Positions 44,968-54,855 of a stretch of 64,000 nt of DNA are shown in pieces. The notes below the pieces were generated by a model. That model had not been told where the DNA came from. It did no database searches and saw only the letters and a list, made by a program, of their open reading frames with translations. Made by a program: the position numbers and the translations under genes. This DNA is from Labrys okinawensis. GTDB lineage: Bacteria > Pseudomonadota > Alphaproteobacteria > Rhizobiales > Labraceae. Positions within the stretch are counted from its first letter, which is position 1. The number at the start of each line of letters is the position of its first letter. The stretch covers positions 434,001-498,000 of the forward strand of contig NZ_PUEJ01000005.1 in the NCBI RefSeq assembly GCF_002982075.1. Direction: 5' to 3'.

Positions 44968-45050
44968 CCGGGTGCGCGGATGCTCCGTCCGCCTCTTCCT
45001 TTCCGCAAACGGAGGGGTTTCAAGCGCGGACGGGACCTCCGCGCACCCGG
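44968..45050. repeat. Paired-hairpin intergenic element, copy C
   Basis: The left arm (44968-44992) and right arm (45026-45050) are 25-base near-complements with three mismatches; each contains its own GCGGA/TCCGC hairpin. Read on the minus strand, the spacer contains GAAACCCC and AAGAGGC, matching copies A and B. It lies between the substrate-binding protein and permease genes. Confidence 0.68.
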
Positions 45051-45110
45051 GAAAAACGCCCTTACAGCCTGTTCAAGCAAGGTTGCATTGCCATCGAGGG
45101 CGGCGCGATC

Positions 45111-46106
45111 ATGCTGGCGCCTGTCTTGTCGCCGACGATTCCGGAGAGCCTGGATTTGGAAAGCAGTTCAACGAGTCTCGCGAGAAGCGGCTCTCCAGCG
45201 AGGGCGCGGCCCCGGCGCCTGTCCTACGCACGCAAGCGCCAGCTTTTCCTGATCCTGCTGGCGGCTCCCGCCATACTCTATGTGCTGGCGATCGCCGTCT
45301 GGCCGATGGCCCAGGGGATCTTCTATTCCTTCCAGGAATATAGCCTTGTCCGCCCGGCAGGCCGGCGTTTCGTCGGGCTCGACAACTACATCGCCCTGTG
45401 GAGCGACAAGACCGCCCGACAGGCGTTGATCAATACCTTCGTCTTCACCATCGGTGCTGTTACGATAGAATTCGTCTTCGGGCTCGGCATCGCCCTGCTG
45501 CTCTGGCGGGACGATTTGTTCAACCGCATCGTCCTCGGCCTGTTGCTGATCCCGGCCACGGTGACGCCGCTGGTCGTCGGGCTGATCTTCAAGGCCATGC
45601 TCAATGCCGACTACGGCGTGCTCGGTTATTTCCTGGCCGAAGCAGGTATCTCCGGGCCCAGAGGCCTGCTCGCCGATCCGCTGCTCGCTTTGCCGACCCT
45701 GATCGCCGTCGACGTCTGGGAATGGACGCCCCTGATGGCGCTGATCCTGCTGGCGGGCCTCAAGTCCCTGCCGACGGATATCCTCGAGGCGGCGCAGGTC
45801 GACGGCGCCACCAGCGCGCAGCGCTTCGCCCTGATCATCCTGCCGCTCCTGCTCCCGGCGGCCTTCCTGGCCCTGGTGCTGAGAATGATGGATGCCTTCC
45901 GTGTCTTCGACATCATCTATGTCAGCACCAGCGGCGGGCCGGGCGACGCCACCACCACGCTGATGATTCATGGGGTCAAGCAGGGACTGGAATTCTTCAA
46001 TATCGGCCGTGCTTCGGCCGTGAGCAATCTGATCACCGCCTGCATCGGCGTGATGGCGGTGATGTTCATCTTCCTGGTCAGGCCGGCGAGGAATCGCAAT
46101 GCGTGA
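45111..46106 (+). CDS. ABC transporter permease (MalF/UgpA type)
   Basis: A 331-residue inner-membrane permease with six core helices from about residue 45. The EAA loop is EAAQVDGATSAQRFALIILPLLLPA. The N-terminal ~40 residues are soluble and variable; a start nearer to 45225 is possible. It ends 8 bases inside the next permease gene, so the two are coupled. Confidence 0.92.
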   Translation: MLAPVLSPTIPESLDLESSSTSLARSGSPARARPRRLSYARKRQLFLILLAAPAILYVLAIAVWPMAQGIFYSFQEYSLVRPAGRRFVGLDNYIALWSDKTARQALINTFVFTIGAVTIEFVFGLGIALLLWRDDLFNRIVLGLLLIPATVTPLVVGLIFKAMLNADYGVLGYFLAEAGISGPRGLLADPLLALPTLIAVDVWEWTPLMALILLAGLKSLPTDILEAAQVDGATSAQRFALIILPLLLPAAFLALVLRMMDAFRVFDIIYVSTSGGPGDATTTLMIHGVKQGLEFFNIGRASAVSNLITACIGVMAVMFIFLVRPARNRNA

Positions 46107-46923
46107 GGCCGCTGCCGATAGGGGATTATGGGCAAGGCGCGCCGCCCTGGTCGTCATTCTCGCCATCGCGCTCTTTCCGATCGTCTGGCTGTTCGCAACC
46201 GCCTACAAGCCGGCGAGGGACATCTTCACCACGCCGCCGCAGCTCTTCTTTGAGCCGACCTTCGCGAATTTCGAAAACGTCTTCCGGCTGTTCGACCTGT
46301 GGTCGCTGGTGAAATCGAGCCTGATCATCTCGATCGGCTCGACCTTGCTTTCGCTGCTGCTGGGCGTTCCCGCCGGCTATGCCCTGGCCCGCTCGAAGAA
46401 TCCGAAAGCTGTGTGGCTCGCCTATTTCTTCCTGGCCATCCGCACCGTGCCCCCGGTGGCAACCCTGATCCCCTTCTATCTGATGATGCGTGATATCGGC
46501 CTGCTCGGCACCTGGTGGGCGGTGATCCTGCTCAACACGGCCCTGAACAGCGCCTTCGTGGTGTGGATGATGTTCTCCTATTTCCGCGCCTCGCCGGTCT
46601 CGATCGAGGAAGCGGCGCTGACGGACGGCAGCAATGACTGGAGCACCTTCCTGTTCACGGCCCTGCCGTCCGTTGTGCCCGGCATCATCGCCAGCGCCAT
46701 CTTCTGCATCATGTTCTCCTGGAACGACTTCCTCTATTCGATGTTCCTGACCCGGGCCGACAGCAAGCCGATCTCGGTGGCGCTGCTCTCGGCCTATGGC
46801 ACCAAGGACATTTCCTGGGGCACGCTCGGCGCGCTGGCGCATTTCTCCACTCTTCCCATCGTCTTGATGATGATCCTGCTCAACCGCTATTTCGTGCAGG
46901 GCCTGACCAAGTCGGCCCATTGA
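46099..46923 (+). CDS. ABC transporter permease (MalG/UgpE type)
   Basis: A 274-residue permease with six helices and the EAA loop EEAALTDGSNDWSTFLFTALPSVVPGI. IVWLFATAYKPARDIFTTPPQLFFEPTFANF at the N-terminus is the usual MalG-type first periplasmic region. It overlaps the first permease by 8 bases and precedes the ATPase by 10. Confidence 0.93.
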   Translation: MREAAADRGLWARRAALVVILAIALFPIVWLFATAYKPARDIFTTPPQLFFEPTFANFENVFRLFDLWSLVKSSLIISIGSTLLSLLLGVPAGYALARSKNPKAVWLAYFFLAIRTVPPVATLIPFYLMMRDIGLLGTWWAVILLNTALNSAFVVWMMFSYFRASPVSIEEAALTDGSNDWSTFLFTALPSVVPGIIASAIFCIMFSWNDFLYSMFLTRADSKPISVALLSAYGTKDISWGTLGALAHFSTLPIVLMMILLNRYFVQGLTKSAH

Positions 46924-46933
46924 AGGTTCTGCC

Positions 46934-48103
46934 ATGGCCGCAATCAGCTTTTCCCAGGTCAGCAAAGCCTATGCCGACGGGCATCTGGCCGTGAACAAAC
47001 TGGATCTCGACATCGCCGACGGTGAGTTCCTGGTGCTGGTCGGCCCGTCGGGCTGCGGCAAGTCCACGGCCTTGCGCATGATCGCCGGTTTGGAGACCAT
47101 TACCGGCGGCACGCTCTCGATCGGCACGGAGGTGGCCAACGACCTGTCGCCGCGCGAGCGCAACGTGGCGATGATCTTCCAGAGCTATGCGCTCTATCCG
47201 CATCTTTCCGTCGCCGACAATGTCGGCTTCGCCCTCAAGGTGCGCGGCGAGAAGCGCGAGGTGATCGAGGAGAAGGTGAAGGCCGCCGCCGCCATGCTTG
47301 AGCTGGACAAGCTGCTTTCCCGCCGTCCCGGGCAGTTGTCCGGCGGCCAGCGCCAGCGCGTCGCCATGGGGCGGGCGATCGTGCGCGAGCCCGCCGCCTT
47401 CCTGATGGACGAGCCCTTGTCCAACCTCGATGCCCGCCTGCGCGGCCAGATGCGCGCCGAGATCGCCCGCCTGCAGCGGGCAAGCGGGGTCACCACGGTC
47501 TATGTGACGCATGACCAGGTCGAGGCGATGACCATGGGCGATCGCGTGGCCGTGATGAATGCTGGCGTGCTGCAGCAATTGGCGCCGCCCCGCGAGCTCT
47601 ACGACCGGCCTGTCAATCTGTTCGTCGCCACCTTCATCGGGGCGCCGCCGATCAATCTGCTGCCTGGCCGGCTGCGCCGAGGCGGGCAGGGGATGGAAGT
47701 TGCTCTGCCGGGCCTCGTTTTGCCCTTGCCGGCTGCTTTCGTGCAGGAGAGGCCCGGGCTTGCGAGCCAGGGTGATCGCGAGGTGGTGGTCGGCATCCGG
47801 CCGGAGAACCTGTTCCTGACCGACAGCGAAGGCGAGGCGCTTTCCGCCCGCATTGCTTTTCAGGAGGATCTGGGGGCGAGCCTGCTCATCCATGTCGATC
47901 TCGTCGAGCCCGGGACGGACGCAGAGCAGAGGCGCGCAGGGCTGGACGAACTGGACGAAAGCGCGCCGGTCGCAATTTCCACCCGCATGCGCATCAGCGC
48001 GCCCGTCAGTACGAGGCGCAAGGCCGGCGATGCCGTGAAGATCGGGATCCAGGCCGACAGCCTGCATTTCTTCGATCCGGCAAGCCAGCTGGCGATCCGC
48101 TGA
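46934..48103 (+). CDS. ABC transporter ATP-binding protein (MsmK/UgpC type)
   Basis: A 389-residue ATPase. Walker A GPSGCGKST (about residues 38-46), Q-loop IFQSYALYPHLSV, signature LSGGQRQRVAMGRAIVREP, Walker B FLMDEPLSNLDA and switch His in VTHDQVEAMT. The C-terminal TOBE-type domain (about 245-389) is typical of CUT1 carbohydrate importers. It completes the importer. Confidence 0.94.
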   Translation: MAAISFSQVSKAYADGHLAVNKLDLDIADGEFLVLVGPSGCGKSTALRMIAGLETITGGTLSIGTEVANDLSPRERNVAMIFQSYALYPHLSVADNVGFALKVRGEKREVIEEKVKAAAAMLELDKLLSRRPGQLSGGQRQRVAMGRAIVREPAAFLMDEPLSNLDARLRGQMRAEIARLQRASGVTTVYVTHDQVEAMTMGDRVAVMNAGVLQQLAPPRELYDRPVNLFVATFIGAPPINLLPGRLRRGGQGMEVALPGLVLPLPAAFVQERPGLASQGDREVVVGIRPENLFLTDSEGEALSARIAFQEDLGASLLIHVDLVEPGTDAEQRRAGLDELDESAPVAISTRMRISAPVSTRRKAGDAVKIGIQADSLHFFDPASQLAIR

Positions 48104-48179
48104 GATCATCGGAAGCCATCTTGGCAAGGTGCTCGCGCTTGGCGGCTTTCCCAACCATGCCTATCTATGATTTAAGCTC

Positions 48180-48255
48180 GTCATTGCGAGCGCAGCGAAG
48201 CAATCCAGTTTTATGGTAGGCGGTTTCTGGATTGCTTCGCCACGCTCGCAATGAC
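48180..48255. repeat. REP-like palindromic element (copy 2)
   Basis: A 76-base inverted repeat whose first 29 bases are identical to those at 7734-7762. The right arm reads CTGGATTGCTTCGCCACGCT and ends GCAATGAC. It lies between the ABC transporter ATPase gene and the riboflavin synthase gene. Confidence 0.85.
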
Positions 48256-48321
48256 GGAAATATTGCCGGCCAGGCGGCCATACATCGTTTGGCCTCCGGC
48301 TTCATTGACAGGACCTCTTCT

Positions 48322-49032
48322 TTGTTCACAGGCATCATTCAGGGCGTCGCCACCATCGACGCCGTCAAGGACCATGACGGCTTGCGCACTTTCACGCTGC
48401 GCTTTCCCGAGGGCTTCAGCGAAGGGCTCGCCATTGGCGCCAGCGTCTCGGTGGACGGTGTCTGCCTGACGGTGACTGAATTGCTCTCGGCGCAGACGGC
48501 AACCTTCGATGTGATGCTGCAGAGCCTGAAGATCACTACTTTGGCCGACTATGTCGCCGGCGATCGCGTGAATGTCGAGCGGGCCGCCAAGGACGGAGCC
48601 GAAATCGGCGGCCATCCGATTTCGGGGCATGTCGATTTCTCCACCACCATCGAATCCGTGGGCACCTCGGAAGGCAACAAGGTCATCCGCATCGCCATCC
48701 CGCCGGATTTCGTGCGCTACGTCTTCGCCAAGGGCTATATCGCCATCAATGGCGCCAGCCTGACCGTGTCCGAAGTCGACAAGAAGGAAGGCTGGTTCGA
48801 AGTCTGGCTCATCCCCGAAACCCGTCGCATGACCGTGTTCGAGGACAAGCGGGCCGGCGACCGACTCAATATCGAGATCGAGCGCGACACCCAGGTGGTG
48901 GTCGATACCGTGCGCGATGCCGTGCAGGAGAGCCTGGGACGCCTGCAGCCAGTGCTGGAAGCCCTGCTCGCGGAAAAGGGCCTCAACCTCGAGGATTTCA
49001 TGCAGGTTCCGCGCCAGATCGGCAAGGGCTGA
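48322..49032 (+). CDS. ribE: Riboflavin synthase (alpha subunit type)
   Basis: A ~236-residue enzyme forming riboflavin from two 6,7-dimethyl-8-ribityllumazines. Two lumazine-binding domains are visible: the first begins FTGIIQGVATIDAV and has SVDGVCLTVTEL and VNVERAAKDGAEIGGHPISGHVD; the second has YIAINGASLTVSEVD and RLNIEIERDTQVVVDTV. The start is taken at TTG 48322, which gives the invariant (M)FTGIIQ N-terminus; an ATG at 48232 would add ~30 unrelated residues encoded in the repeat. The C-terminus is ~30 residues longer than in E. coli. I see no FMN riboswitch. Confidence 0.9.
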   Translation: MFTGIIQGVATIDAVKDHDGLRTFTLRFPEGFSEGLAIGASVSVDGVCLTVTELLSAQTATFDVMLQSLKITTLADYVAGDRVNVERAAKDGAEIGGHPISGHVDFSTTIESVGTSEGNKVIRIAIPPDFVRYVFAKGYIAINGASLTVSEVDKKEGWFEVWLIPETRRMTVFEDKRAGDRLNIEIERDTQVVVDTVRDAVQESLGRLQPVLEALLAEKGLNLEDFMQVPRQIGKG

Positions 49033-49050
49033 GGCTCGAAGGGGCGGACA

Positions 49051-49527
49051 GTGTCTAACATCGTGCCCTTCGGTGGGAGAAAGCAAGACGGAGCGGACTC
49101 TGAAGGAGAGACGCAACGGCGGTTCGAGCTCCAACTCTTCATCAAACATCCAAGCACCGATCCAGCGGAAATCACGGCTGCGGTCGGACTTGAGCCGAAA
49201 ATCCAGAGTCGGGTTGGAGATGCGCGTAAGACTCCAAAAGGCGCGCCACTGCCGGGCGTCTACCCGGACACCAGTTGGCGCTATAGCGAGCGGCATCATG
49301 TCGAAAAGCAATGGTTCGCCAGTCGTGTCGAAGAACTGGTTGATCGCCTCCTTCCCCACAAAGCCTTTCTGCTTAGCCTGAGGGAAAGTGGCGGCAGGAC
49401 GTGGATCATCGTCGAGTTTCTTGGCGATGGCTACTTCGGCGATGAAATTCCGCTGCGGACATTGGCTAAATTAGTCGAGCTTGGCCTAGATTTCGGCATC
49501 GAGGTCTTCGCTGTTCCTCAAAACTGA
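49051..49527 (+). CDS. DUF4279 domain protein
   Basis: A 158-residue protein. RFELQLFIKHPSTDPAEITAAVGLEPKIQSRVGDARKTPKGAPLPGVYPDTSWRYSER and the following RVEELVDRLLPHKAFLLSLRESGGRTWIIVEFLGDGYFGDEIP match DUF4279. The start is GTG 49051 (SNIVPFGGRK). The family is found scattered in bacterial genomes, often beside immunity or accessory genes, and has no assigned function. It starts 18 bases after ribE. Codon use is a little less GC-rich than in ribE. Confidence 0.78.
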   Translation: MSNIVPFGGRKQDGADSEGETQRRFELQLFIKHPSTDPAEITAAVGLEPKIQSRVGDARKTPKGAPLPGVYPDTSWRYSERHHVEKQWFASRVEELVDRLLPHKAFLLSLRESGGRTWIIVEFLGDGYFGDEIPLRTLAKLVELGLDFGIEVFAVPQN

Positions 49528-49541
49528 AGCTTTCGCACCCG

Positions 49542-50537
49542 TCATCGCCCCATACCCAGCACCACGGCGCCCCCGGTCATGCCCGCGCCGGCCGCGGAAA
49601 GCAGCAGCTTTTCGCCCGGCCTGAACGGTTCGGCCTGATGGGCGAGCGACAGCGACAGCGCGATCGTGGCCGCCGAGGAATTGCCGTAATCCTTGATGCT
49701 GCGCACGGTTTTTGCTGCATTGAGCCCGAGTTCGGCCGCGACGGCATCGAAGATGCGGGCATTGGCCTGATGTGGCACGAAACGATCGATGTCCGCGGCC
49801 GTCAGCTCCGCGCGCGCCATGGCCCGTTCGGCGCTGCGGCTCATCATGTGTATCGCCTGCGAGAACACCGCCTTGCCGTCGCGCATGGTCATCAGGAAGT
49901 CCTGCGGGGCGATATCCGGGGCGAAGGGGCGATTGCTGCCGCCGGCCGGAACGGAAATCAGGTCGTATTGGCTGCCGTCGGAGGCAAGGTCGATGCCGAG
50001 GAGGCCGGTCTCTTCGTCGCGCGAAGGGCCGAGCACGAGGGCTCCCGCGGCATCGGCGAACACCACGGCGCTGGCGCGTTCTTGCGGATTGATGCGGCGG
50101 CTGAGGATGTTGGCGGCCACCACCAAGACGGCCTTCTCCTGGGTTCGCACGAAACCGTCTGCCAAAGTGAGGGCATAGAGGAAGCCCGAGCAGGCGCCGG
50201 CGAGATCGATGGCGCCCGTTTTCGGCAGCCCCAACCGATGCGCCAGCAGAGGCGCCGAGGGCGGCAGCAGATGATCGGGCGTCGAGGTCGCGAGCAGGAC
50301 GAGCCCCACCGCATCGGGCGCAATGCCGGCATCCGCCAGGGCTGCGGCACCGGCCCCGGCGGCTAGGCCGCTCAGCGTGTCCCCGGCGCCAGCCCAATGG
50401 CGATGGCGGATACCCGTCCGCCGCTCGATCCATCCGGCCTCCAGGCCGAGGCTCGCCTCGATCTCGGCATTGCCGACCCGGCGTTCCGGGACGTGATGGC
50501 CGAAGCCGAGCACGCGGCTCGAACGGCAGCGGGTCAT
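49542..50537 (-). CDS. bioZ: BioZ, KAS III-like enzyme of biotin synthesis
   Basis: A 331-residue FabH-like condensing enzyme. Catalytic triad: Cys in [13 protein letters not shown], His in [14 protein letters not shown], Asn in [11 protein letters not shown]. The start at 50537 overlaps the bioA stop (ATGA). Its place as last gene of a bioB-F-D-A-Z operon identifies it as BioZ, which in Agrobacterium and Brucella condenses glutaryl-CoA with malonyl-ACP to begin pimeloyl synthesis in place of BioC/BioH. No bioC or bioH is in the window. Confidence 0.9.
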   Translation of the reverse strand: MTRCRSSRVLGFGHHVPERRVGNAEIEASLGLEAGWIERRTGIRHRHWAGAGDTLSGLAAGAGAAALADAGIAPDAVGLVLLATSTPDHLLPPSAPLLAHRLGLPKTGAIDLAGACSGFLYALTLADGFVRTQEKAVLVVAANILSRRINPQERASAVVFADAAGALVLGPSRDEETGLLGIDLASDGSQYDLISVPAGGSNRPFAPDIAPQDFLMTMRDGKAVFSQAIHMMSRSAERAMARAELTAADIDRFVPHQANARIFDAVAAELGLNAAKTVRSIKDYGNSSAATIALSLSLAHQAEPFRPGEKLLLSAAGAGMTGGAVVLGMGR

Positions 50538-51811
50538 CGGCCGTCGCCGGCGACCAGGTCCACCGCCTCGTCGATGGTCGCATAGGCGCGGTCGAGATCG
50601 TCCGGCGTGACGCAATAGGGCGTCATCAGATAGATCACATTGCCGAGCGGGCGGATGAGCAGGCCGCGCGCCTTGAAGAAGGTGCGCAGCCGCGGCCCTG
50701 CATCGGAAAGATAGCCACTGGAGGGGGCATTGATCTCCATGACCGCGATGGTGCCGCATTGCCGGAGGTCGGCAAAACGCGGATCGCCCCGAAAACGCTT
50801 CAGGCGGCGGCCGTGTCCGGCGGCCAGGGTGGCGATACGTTCGGCAACCGGCTCGGAACGCCAGATGTCGAGATTGGCGCATGCCGCCGCGCAGGCAATG
50901 GGATTGGCGGTATAGGAACTGGAGTGGAAGAAGGTGTGGCTGCGGTCATCCGACAGGTGCGCCTCGAAGATCTCCGCCGTGCACAGGGTTGCGGCAAGCG
51001 GCACCGCACCGCCCGTGAGGCCCTTGGACAGACAGAGGATGTCGGGCGTGATGCCGGCCTGCTGGCAGGCGAAGAGCGAACCGGTGCGGCCCCAGCCTGT
51101 CATCACCTCGTCGGCGATCAGGAGGACGCCGTGCCCCTCTGCGATCCGTTTCAGTTCGGCGAGAACCCAGGGGGCATAGATGCGCATGCCCCCGGCGCCC
51201 AGCACCAAAGGCTCGATCAACAGGGCGGCGATATCGCCTTGCCGACAGAGGCGTTCGAAAGCATCGAGCGTGCTTTGTTCCTGCCCGGCGGCGGGAAAGG
51301 GCAGGCTGTCGACCGAGAACAGCAAGGGGCCATAGGCCGCATTGAAGACCCCGCGTTCGCCGGCCGACATCGTGCCGATGGTGTCGCCGTGATAGCTGTG
51401 CTCCATCACCACGATGCGGGAACGGGGCATGCCGCGATTGTGGAAGAAGCCGAGCGCCATCTTCAAGGCGACCTCGACGGAGGTCGAGCCGCTGTCGGAA
51501 TAGAAGACATGGGCGAGGCCGGACGGCGCGAGTTCGATGAGCCCTCTGGCGAGCGTTTCGGCCGGCTCATGGGTGTAGTCGGCGAAGATGATCTGGTCGA
51601 AGCGTTCGCTGGCCTCCCGGATCGCCTGCATGATGCCGGGATGCCGGTGGCCATGGGTGATCACCCACCACGAGGAGATCGCATCGAGCACGGCCTGCCC
51701 GTCCTCCTCATAGAGGAAAGCGCCTTCCGTGCGGGCGATCCGGCGCGTCACCGGATCGAGCCGATGCTGGGTGAAGGGATGCCAGACCGGCGAGGGCAGG
51801 GATTTCAGCAT
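50534..51811 (-). CDS. bioA: Adenosylmethionine-8-amino-7-oxononanoate aminotransferase
   Basis: A 425-residue class III aminotransferase converting KAPA to DAPA with SAM as amino donor. Visible: [99 protein letters not shown] with the PLP lysine, and [18 protein letters not shown]. It overlaps bioD by 7 bases and bioZ by 4, so the operon is tightly coupled. Confidence 0.96.
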   Translation of the reverse strand: MLKSLPSPVWHPFTQHRLDPVTRRIARTEGAFLYEEDGQAVLDAISSWWVITHGHRHPGIMQAIREASERFDQIIFADYTHEPAETLARGLIELAPSGLAHVFYSDSGSTSVEVALKMALGFFHNRGMPRSRIVVMEHSYHGDTIGTMSAGERGVFNAAYGPLLFSVDSLPFPAAGQEQSTLDAFERLCRQGDIAALLIEPLVLGAGGMRIYAPWVLAELKRIAEGHGVLLIADEVMTGWGRTGSLFACQQAGITPDILCLSKGLTGGAVPLAATLCTAEIFEAHLSDDRSHTFFHSSSYTANPIACAAACANLDIWRSEPVAERIATLAAGHGRRLKRFRGDPRFADLRQCGTIAVMEINAPSSGYLSDAGPRLRTFFKARGLLIRPLGNVIYLMTPYCVTPDDLDRAYATIDEAVDLVAGDGR

Positions 51812-52461
51812 GAGGCAAGCCCCTTCTTGATAGTGGATAGGTCGATCCAGTTCGGGAAGCCGGCATGCAGTCCGTCGGCAGTCAGGGGATCGAGTTTCGG
51901 CAGCCGGCCCAGGCTCCGGACATTGCCGAGGTCGGCAATGATGGATTGACTGTCCGGCTGCTCGTCGCCGATGAAGACGAGGCCGAGGAGGGGAATATCC
52001 CGGCGACGCATGGCTTCGAGCGACAGCAGCGTGTGGTTGATGGTGCCGAGCGCCGTGCGGGCGCAGAGGATCGCCGGATAGCGCCAGCGCGCGAAGACGT
52101 CGGCGAACACGGTCCAGCGTGTCAGCGGGACCAGCAACCCACCGGCACCCTCTATGACGAGGGGGCTGGCGACCGGCGGCGGATTGAGCATATCGGGATC
52201 GAGTTCCATGCCGTCGATGGCAGCCGAGAGATGCGGCGAAGCCGGCGTGGCGAGCCGGTAGGTCTCGGGCAGGATGCGCTCTTGTGGAAGCTTGCCCAGG
52301 CGCTGCACCGTCTCGCTGTCGGTCTCCTCATCGAGGCCCGATTGCACCGGCTTCCAGTAGCTGGCGCCGAGGGCATGGCTGAGGCCGGCCGAGAACACCG
52401 TCTTGCCGATGCCGGTATCGGTGCCGGTGACGACGATGCGTGGATGAGCCTTACTGATCAT
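51805..52461 (-). CDS. bioD: Dethiobiotin synthetase
   Basis: A 218-residue ATP-dependent carboxylase closing the ureido ring of dethiobiotin. N-terminal P-loop [23 protein letters not shown], the substrate lysine region [10 protein letters not shown], and [12 protein letters not shown] in the middle. Third gene of the operon, 27 bases after bioF. Confidence 0.95.
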   Translation of the reverse strand: MISKAHPRIVVTGTDTGIGKTVFSAGLSHALGASYWKPVQSGLDEETDSETVQRLGKLPQERILPETYRLATPASPHLSAAIDGMELDPDMLNPPPVASPLVIEGAGGLLVPLTRWTVFADVFARWRYPAILCARTALGTINHTLLSLEAMRRRDIPLLGLVFIGDEQPDSQSIIADLGNVRSLGRLPKLDPLTADGLHAGFPNWIDLSTIKKGLASC

Positions 52462-52488
52462 GGCACAGCTCCCGGGAGCTTCGTTTCA

Positions 52489-53646
52489 TCAATTGTCCAC
52501 CATCACCATCGCGAGGTGCTCGACCATTTGGGCGATAACCTCCTCGTCGACATTGGCCGTGATGGAAATGCGCAGGCGTGCCGTGCCGGCCGGCACCGTC
52601 GGCGGGCGGATGGCCCGGATGTCGAAACCGGCCGCCTGCATCCGCTCGGCGATGGCGAGGCAGCGCTCATTGTCGCCGATGACGACGGGCAGGATCTGCG
52701 AGCCGCTGCCTGCGATGCCGAGCCGCTCGGCCAGGAGCCGGTTGGCGAAGGCGATCAGTGCCAGTTCCCGCTCGCGCCGTTCCGGTTCATCCGCCAGCGC
52801 GCGGAGCGCCTCCCGCACGAGTGCGGCCTGGAACGGCGAGGGCGCGGTGGCATAGATGAAGGGCGCGGCGTGATTGACCAGGACGTCGCAAAGCACCGCG
52901 CTGGCGCCGATGAGCGCCCCCGAGGAGCCGAGCGCCTTGCCGCAGGTATGCAGCACCACGACATTGTCACGCCCCTCCAGGGCGGCGGCAAAGCCGCGCC
53001 CACCGAGCCCGTGAACACCGGTGGCGTGGGCCTCGTCCACATAGAGGAAGCCATCGTGGGCATCGGCCAGCGCCATCAGTTCCGCCAGGGGCGCGATGTC
53101 GCCATCCATGGAATAGAGGCTCTCGACCACGATCCAGGGATGGCCGCTGCCGCCGCCCGCCCGCCAGGCACGGATGGCCTGTTCGACGGCGGCGACGTCA
53201 TTATGCGGCACGGCCACCGCCCGCGCGCGGCCGGCGGCGATGCCGGCATGGGCGCTGGCATGGATGAGCGCGTCGTGGACGATGAGATCGCCGCGCTGCG
53301 GCAAGGTGGAGAGGGCGGCGAGATTGGCGGCGTAGCCGCCATTGAAATAAAGCATGCGCTCCGAACCGAAGAACCCGGCGGCTTCGACCTCCAGGGCTTC
53401 GTGCTCGGGATGGTTGCCGCGCAGCAGGCGCGAGCCGCCGGCACCGGCGGGCACGCCGCGATCGACGGCGGAGACGACGGCTTCGCGCAAGCGCGATGAC
53501 GACGCCAGGCCCAGATAATCGTTGGAGGTGAAATCGACACCGCTTTGCGGCGCCAGGACGCGCCGCCGTCCCTTGCGCTCGAACTGGCGGAGCCTTGCCG
53601 CATAGCGCGCCAGCCGGGGCGGTTCGCCCGGCAATGCCACGCTCAT
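52489..53646 (-). CDS. bioF: 8-Amino-7-oxononanoate synthase
   Basis: A 385-residue PLP enzyme condensing pimeloyl-thioester with alanine. Visible: [79 protein letters not shown], and the PLP lysine in [16 protein letters not shown]. The start at 53646 overlaps the bioB stop (ATGA). Confidence 0.94.
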   Translation of the reverse strand: MSVALPGEPPRLARYAARLRQFERKGRRRVLAPQSGVDFTSNDYLGLASSSRLREAVVSAVDRGVPAGAGGSRLLRGNHPEHEALEVEAAGFFGSERMLYFNGGYAANLAALSTLPQRGDLIVHDALIHASAHAGIAAGRARAVAVPHNDVAAVEQAIRAWRAGGGSGHPWIVVESLYSMDGDIAPLAELMALADAHDGFLYVDEAHATGVHGLGGRGFAAALEGRDNVVVLHTCGKALGSSGALIGASAVLCDVLVNHAAPFIYATAPSPFQAALVREALRALADEPERRERELALIAFANRLLAERLGIAGSGSQILPVVIGDNERCLAIAERMQAAGFDIRAIRPPTVPAGTARLRISITANVDEEVIAQMVEHLAMVMVDN

Positions 53647-54671
53647 GGCGCTTCCTCCATTGGCGCCGCCGTCAGGCCGAGGCGACGCATCAGGCTGGTG
53701 TCCTTGTCGTCGCCCGGGTTGGCGGCGGTGAGCAGCGTGTCGCCGACGAAGATAGAATTGGCGCCGGCGAAGAAACACAGCGCCTGCATCTCGTCGCTCA
53801 TCGCCGTGCGGCCGGCGGTCAGGCGCACATGCGAGGCCGGCATCAGGATGCGGGCGAGGGCGATGATGCGGATGAACTCGATCGGATCGACCGGCGGGGC
53901 ATCCGCCAGCCGGGTGCCGGGTACGGGGATGAGCATGTTGATCGGCACGCTCTCCGGCGCCTCGGGCAGGTTGGCCAGGGTTACCAGCATGTCGATGCGG
54001 TCATCGACCGCCTCGCCGAGACCGAGAATGCCGCCCGAGCAGACCTTGATGCCAGCTTCGCGGACATTGGCCAGCGTATCCAGCCGCTCGGCGAAGCTGC
54101 GGGTGGTGATCACCTCGGGGTAGAAGCGCTCGGAGGTATCGATATTGTGGTTGTAATAATCGAGGCCGGCCTCGGCGAGCGTCCCGGCCTGCTGGGGCGA
54201 CAGCATGCCGAGCGTCATGCAGGTTTCCATGCCGAGCGCCTTCACGCCTTCCACCATGGCGACAAGCATGGCCATGTCGCGCTGCTTGGGGCCGCGCCAG
54301 GCCGCGCCCATGCAATAGCGCGTGGCACCGCCCGCCTTGGCCTGCCGCGCTTCCTCGATCACCCGCTGCACTTCCAAGAGTTTGGAAGCCTTCAGCCCGC
54401 TGTCGTGATGGGCGGACTGGCTGCAATAGCCGCAATCTTCCGGACAGCCGCCGGTCTTGATGCTGAGCAGCTTGCTGAGCTGGATGCGGTTGGGATCGAA
54501 ATGCCGGCGGTGGACGGTCTGGGCACGGAACAGCAGGTCGTTGAACGGCAGGTCATAGATCGCACGCGCATCGGCACGGTTCCAGGCCAGGGGGATAGCG
54601 CTGTCAGCGCCCGAACCGAGGATACCCGCTGTGGTTTCACGGCTCTGAACTCTCGATACCTGATCGTGCAT
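53643..54671 (-). CDS. bioB: Biotin synthase
   Basis: A 342-residue radical SAM enzyme inserting sulfur into dethiobiotin. The cluster motif is [14 protein letters not shown] (C-x3-C-x2-C), with [20 protein letters not shown] and the second-cluster region [11 protein letters not shown]. The start ATG 54671 follows GAGGAG. First gene of the operon; a BioR box lies ~90 bases upstream. Confidence 0.96.
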   Translation of the reverse strand: MHDQVSRVQSRETTAGILGSGADSAIPLAWNRADARAIYDLPFNDLLFRAQTVHRRHFDPNRIQLSKLLSIKTGGCPEDCGYCSQSAHHDSGLKASKLLEVQRVIEEARQAKAGGATRYCMGAAWRGPKQRDMAMLVAMVEGVKALGMETCMTLGMLSPQQAGTLAEAGLDYYNHNIDTSERFYPEVITTRSFAERLDTLANVREAGIKVCSGGILGLGEAVDDRIDMLVTLANLPEAPESVPINMLIPVPGTRLADAPPVDPIEFIRIIALARILMPASHVRLTAGRTAMSDEMQALCFFAGANSIFVGDTLLTAANPGDDKDTSLMRRLGLTAAPMEEAP

Positions 54672-54758
54672 ATCGTCTCCTCGCATGACCACTCACGGAT
54701 CCCATGGGGGAGACGCGAGTCTGGGAAGGAGAGGCAGCCAAATACCGGGCGCCTCAAA

Positions 54759-54768
54759 TTATAGATAA
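54759..54768. promoter_or_regulatory. BioR box upstream of bioB
   Basis: TTATAGATAA matches the alphaproteobacterial BioR operator consensus TTATMKATAA exactly. It sits in the bioB-bioR intergenic region, in position to repress the biotin operon. Confidence 0.8.
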
Positions 54769-54831
54769 AATTTGAAATCTATCTATCTAAAATCATCATA
54801 AGGTTGCGAATAGAGGATGCATCTGTTTTTA

Positions 54832-54841
54832 TCATAGATAA
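54832..54841. promoter_or_regulatory. Second BioR-like box, near bioR
   Basis: TCATAGATAA differs from the bioB-side box at one base and lies 14 bases before the bioR start, consistent with autoregulation. It is embedded in a larger symmetric ATAGAT-AATCTAT stretch. Confidence 0.55.
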
Positions 54842-54855
54842 TCTATGGAGCTGCC

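Noticed and set aside
48256..48321. FMN riboswitch before riboflavin synthase
   Set aside because: Only 66 bases separate the repeat from the start; the conserved FMN aptamer motifs are missing.
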